Shown: piece after piece, positions 59,862-64,000 of the stretch | Position numbering within the stretch: position 1 is the stretch's first letter | Layout of the letters: each line of letters opens with the position of its first letter | Notes under the pieces: generated by a model | The model's database searches: none | Told to the model about the DNA's origin: nothing | What the model saw: only the letters and a program-made list of their open reading frames with translations | Assembly (NCBI GenBank): GCA_008638375.1 | Contig: CM018031.1 | Span: forward strand, 7,154,062 to 7,218,061 | Direction: 5' to 3' | Source: Nyssa sinensis | Taxonomy: Eukaryota > Streptophyta > Magnoliopsida > Cornales > Nyssaceae | DNA: 64,000 bases | Program-made: the position numbers and the translations under genes

Positions 59862-62737
59862 TCACCTGTTAGAAAGCATCTGATCAATTTCACCTTTCTG
59901 GTTGTACGAAGCCACCATTTTCTTTGCATATGAAGGCATGTGCCTGTTAGCTCTGCATTCATCAAAACTTCATATATATTAGAAGCAACCTCAAGCCACC
60001 TTGTGAGGGTCAGAACTCATTACATTGATTACAACATACCTTTCTTTTCCCCATGTACGATTTATATACAGATAGTTCCTGATGGTATGGTAATCGAGTG
60101 AATAACGGGCAAATTCTAGACCCTTTGGACCAATCTGAACCAAGACACTAGGTTAAAAGAGTAGCCTTTTTTAAGTTGCTGTTATCATAAAATATAACAC
60201 TAAGAAAAATCCTTACTAAGTTTAGCAAAAATGCTATCAAATTCCCAATAAACTTCGGTGCAGGCTGAGAAGGACCCTTCCCTGAGAAAAGAGAGAAATT
60301 TCAAAACAGTAGAAAGATTACATAGTGACATTGACTTCACAAGTTACAGAGAAAATCGCAGATTGCTTCATGTTTAACATTTAGAAAATAAACAAAAATC
60401 TCAAATCTGAACATTTAGAGTTCCAAAGCATAAATTTCCCCAGCATATGGTTCTTAATATGATGGGCACCATGTAAGAGATCAGCACCATAAGAAATTAA
60501 TATTAAGTTTTTGACAATCTGATTCTTAACTGTTATTCTAGACAGTAGAAAGTCTTCTTAAGAAAGACAAATGAATTCAGATGAGATGGTTCAAAAAAAA
60601 ATTTATCAATATTTCTTAAGCATTGGACCCATCTAGGGTAGACCCTACACTACTAAACACATGCAATGTTTATGGCATGCAAACCCATATGCTTAGCATC
60701 TGAGGCTCAAGGGCTAGACATTTTCAAATAATGATTACAAGATTGCTGCCACTACATACCCAACTTAGCATTATCATCTGCCTTAACTGTTTCCATAACA
60801 TATGGACGCCGGTCACCCTGATATATAACACCTGGAAGTCAGTAATTTGATTACAAATTTTTTTTATAACAAATTATATACAGGAGGGAGCTGAGGATTT
60901 TACACTACTGATTGTTGGAGTAATCTCCAGAAGGTCTTTTACCAAATTCAGCATTTCCCTTCCACGTTCATTTCTGGAATTTGAACAGGCATAGAAACAA
61001 AACAATATAACTTTTTGTCTTAGAATAAATAATATAAACTGAATGTAAAATCCCAAGTATCTGAGTGACAAACAAGAATGCAATTGCACAGACTCAAGTA
61101 TACTTTGTAATCAGCACTGGTTTTACCTGACAGTAACATACTGTGGATGTTTTGTCATACTGATTCCAGCATATTTTGGCACACCCATGTATCCCACCAC
61201 CAAATCCTGGAATTGCCAACATGTGTAAACAAGAATTCCACAAAATCAAGTTATATTAGTAAAGAAGCATAAAACTATAATAGTTCTTCACCGTGTTGCA
61301 TATAGTAACAGTCAAGACTAACAGTTTTGTCACAGAATCCTAGGTTTGCAAAGGAATAATTTAGCCTTGCTGGCTAACTGAAAGTGATCATAGAATCTGA
61401 CAAAACTAAGGGCAAGGCCAAATGTTCAAGTACCCATCAGGTAAAGATTTTCCACAACATATACATATAATACTGAGAATCACGGTTCTAGAAAATTTCA
61501 AGACATACATTATTTATATATTTTTTTAACTCAACAAAGCCTTATCCCAATTATTTGGGGTTGGCTATATGAATCCTGTCTCGCCATTCTTATCTATTTA
61601 AGACTATTCTTTCAGTTAAGCCACACATTATCATATATTTTTAACTACCTCTACCAAAGTTAATTTTGGTCACTCTCGCCCCCTAGCATGACTCTCAATA
61701 TTAACCATGTCACTCTTCCTTATATGTTTTATTTATATATTTTATGGACAAAAACTAACTTTTTGAAGTCTCAATGGTTTGCAACTTTGGGATCCTTAAT
61801 ACAGCAGAAGGGTAAAAACTGATTTATGTAGCGGATACCAATTAGCTAGCAAAGCACTATTGAGTAGGAAAACCATGCTAATTTAATTTATTTTATATTA
61901 TATATGATATAATGAGAATGAAAGAAAGGAGACAGTATATTACACCATGAGAAGAAAGAAAGGAGAAAGAGAAGAGAGAGAGAGAGAGAAAAGAAATGAT
62001 AAAAGAGGGGTAAGAAAGAAGATAGAGGGGGGGGGGGGGGGATAGAAGAAAGCTCTTCCAAACATTTACTACTGTCAATCTATCTCAAAGGTCTATCACA
62101 TTTTTCCACGAGAATCCTATTTATAGGCCTTACAAAACCCTTATGATACATAATTACACATAAAAAATTAATCCTACTCCAACATGGTAATCTACTAATC
62201 TTATATGCCCTATAATTTTATTCCTAAAACCTTAGAACATCTGAAAAAATAAAAATATAACAATACTTTAAAAAAAGACTCTTAATAAGGCTCTATTAGC
62301 AAAAATATCTGTTGCCATATTATCTTCGTGGGAACCAAATCAATTAGGAAGCAGCAATGGAAAAAATGTAGGTTTTTTAATTTTTCGTTTATTTTTTAGT
62401 CTTATCTTCTCCGTTGCCAACTTTGTGCAAAGCTTAATTATTTTGAGATTTAGAGCAAATTATTAACAACCCCTAACTTTCAAATTATTTAAAAATAAGC
62501 AAGCATATTGCAACAAAACTAAACTTGATATCTTCAAGGGAAACAAAAGCAAATTCTTGGTATAAAGGTTTGATAGCCATAATTTATAATTCCATCATCC
62601 AATTCAACAAGATATAAGGTAATGAAATAAATGAGAGAATATTAATACGAGCATCATAACAGTCTAAAAGATGACATGATTGTTAAGATAAAATAGAAAA
62701 AGAACTCACCGCTAATGCATTTGTGTAGTCAAAACAG
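59862..62737 (-). CDS. HCAR: 7-hydroxymethyl chlorophyll a reductase, last seven exons (partial)
   Basis: HCAR reduces 7-hydroxymethyl chlorophyll a to chlorophyll a in the chloroplast, using ferredoxin, FAD and Fe-S clusters, in the chlorophyll cycle and during breakdown. Minus-strand exons, 5' to 3', are 62710-62737, 61127-61206, 60904-60973, 60760-60817, 60217-60281, 60040-60134 and 59862-59952. They join in frame to give the last 161 residues. Recognised parts are CFDYTNALA then DLVVGYMGVPKYAG (an F420-hydrogenase beta-type C-terminal domain with a cluster-binding Cys), KDLLEITPTISS, GPSQPAP, GLEFARYSLDYHTIRNYLY and HMPSYAKKMVASYNQKGEID. No frame break was found. The start, transit peptide and most catalytic residues lie beyond the right edge, past the Copia element that occupies the upstream intron from about 62806. 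Confidence 0.88.
61520..61735 (-). mobile_element. RTE-like LINE 3' fragment in HCAR intron
   Basis: The plus strand reads actcaacaaagccttatccc, aattatttggggttggctat and atgaatcctgtc, the reverse complement of the 3' end of plant RTE-type LINEs. It is similar to 33515-33860 but better kept. It sits in the intron between HCAR exons 61127-61206 and 62710-62737 and is in the same strand as the gene. Confidence 0.55.
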
Positions 62738-62805
62738 CTGCAGGACACAACAAAATTGACATATCAACACAAGGTTCAATAAAAGAACAAAGCAAAAAAA
62801 ATGGT

Positions 62806-62895
62806 TGTAAGACAAGGTTCACCCAATTATATATATGGATTACATATATATTTCTCATATTCCCTTAAAACCCCCCACATAAATAGATCTCAAGA

Positions 62896-62941
<46 letters not shown>

Positions 62942-63286
62942 CAAGATATTGTGTGAATGGCTGAATAAATTGGCCTTGAGATCTGTATATTATATATAGA
63001 CTTTACAAGGATGCTGTACATGGAAAGCAAATAAGTTCCCGCATGATTCTAGCCCTATACATGTAAACTATAATCTGTCAAATAATGTATGCTAACTGTA
63101 CAGAATAATATATGGAGAAATAAGGAAACAATTGTGGGCTAAAATAAGGAAACAATTGTGGGCTAAAATAAGGAAAGAAATGTGGACAGCAAAGCTGTCC
63201 ATTGACAATAATAAATGGAGAAATAAGGAAACAATTGTGGGCTAAAATAAGGAAAGAAATGTGGACAGCAAAGCTGTCTGTTGACA
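62806..63286 (-). mobile_element. 3' LTR of Copia element in HCAR intron
   Basis: On the minus strand the LTR starts TGTCAACAG directly after a polypurine tract (gaggggggc) and probably ends near plus 62806 (tgtaagacaagg, read as cttaca on the minus strand). It includes a long (TA)n at 62899-62938 and an internal duplication: about 75 bases of 63113-63197 recur at 63213-63286, including gtggacagcaaagctgtc twice. The left end is inferred, because the partner LTR is outside the window. Confidence 0.7.
62899..62938. repeat. (TA)20 microsatellite inside the LTR
   Basis: About 20 TA dinucleotides without interruption. Confidence 0.9.
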
Positions 63287-64000
63287 GCCCCCCTCAAATT
63301 GATGCAGGTTGATCAACAAGCATCAATTTGCTACTTAGGAAGCAATGTCGATGACGAGTGAGAGCCTTGGTGAAGATATCAACAATTTGGAGTTCAGTGG
63401 AAACATGTGGAAGGGTGATAACACGAGCTTCAAAGGCTTCACGGATAGAGTGACAGTCTACTTCAATATGCTTTGTGCGCTCATGATAGACAGGATTGGC
63501 CGTGATCTGAATAGCACTTGTATTATCGGCATGTAGAGGTGTAGGATCGGTCTCAGAAAAATCTAACTCAGCAAGCAAACCTCGAAGCCAAATGATTTCA
63601 GAACAAGCAAGAGACATCGCCCGGTACTCAGATTCCGTAGATGACTTAGAGACTCTGTCTTGCTTCTTACTTTTCCAGGAGATCAATGCATCACCTAAGA
63701 ACACACACCAACCAGTGATGGAGCGACGGGTATCCGCACAAGGCGAGTAGAATTGCTTGCAGGGAAGAATAAGCCCAATCAGCATCACTATAAGCAGCAA
63801 GGCGAGTAGAATTGCTTGCAGGGAAGAATAAGCCACGGGCAGGAGTGCCTTGAACATAGCGTATGATCCTATGGCCAGCAGCCAAATGAAGATGACGAGG
63901 AGTCTGAAGGAACTGGCTGACTTGCTGTACAGCAAAAGAAATGTCCGGTCTAGTAATGGTGAGATAAACAAGGCTACCCACCAACTTCCGGTATAAACTG
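63287..64000 (-). mobile_element. Copia polyprotein 3' end: RT end and RNase H (cut by window edge)
   Basis: The minus strand encodes a Copia RNase H with RRSITGWCVFLGDALISWKS, SKSSTESEYRAM, LHADNTSAIQITANPVYHER and VDIFTKAL, ending near 63294. Further up are RT-connection motifs of the type seen in Copia (YLTITRPDISFAVQQVSQF). A duplicated block of about 57 bases around 63741-63833 (gcgagtagaattgcttgcag twice) shifts the reading context, so this copy is probably defective. The rest of the element lies right of the window. Confidence 0.88.

Noticed and set aside
1..64000. CRISPR arrays, bacterial operons or a new defence system
   Set aside because: The sequence is plant nuclear DNA with introns; none of the repeats has spacer-repeat regularity.

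Overview
The window is eudicot nuclear DNA, probably from a woody perennial. It is AT-rich, its genes have many short exons with GT-AG introns, and introns and intergenic DNA hold Copia, L1-type and RTE-like LINE, SINE, hAT-like and MITE-like remnants. The species cannot be fixed from sequence alone.

Layout. (1) 1-6.7 kb: a tandem duplication of a small LEA/KIN2-like stress protein gene with an unusual Gly-His-rich repeated tail. The second copy is complete (3408-4830, 3 exons, 118 aa); only the last exon of the first copy is in the window (180-398). (2) 6.7-13 kb: intergenic DNA with a GC-richer, telo-box-bearing island near 7.3-7.9 kb, local tandem repeats and possible LTR remnants. (3) 13.5-45.6 kb, plus strand: one large class XI myosin gene, closest to Arabidopsis XI-2/MYA2. 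I traced 40 coding exons, including a one-codon first exon, a 21-nt microexon and a tandemly duplicated exon. A one-base insertion in the neck exon (25909) creates an immediate stop, so as given the gene encodes motor plus about two IQ motifs only, unless the base is an assembly error or splicing bypasses it. Its introns carry nested transposons and decayed copies of two of its own exons. (4) 46-54 kb: gene-poor DNA with microsatellites and MITE-like elements. (5) 54.8-56.7 kb, plus strand: an intact three-exon YUCCA flavin monooxygenase (auxin synthesis), 421 aa. (6) 59.9-62.7 kb, minus strand: the last seven exons of HCAR (7-hydroxymethyl chlorophyll a reductase, chloroplast). The gene continues past the right edge, and the intron upstream of these exons holds a Copia element (62.8 kb to window end).

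These genes do not form a pathway; they are ordinary neighbours in a plant genome. YUC and HCAR are convergent. I see no new multi-gene system. The most notable signals are the myosin frameshift, the in-frame tandem exon duplication of the myosin tail linker, the Gly-His repeat tail of the LEA pair, the intronic exon relics, and the datable nested insertions. All similarity calls come from recognising protein motifs by eye, not from a search.
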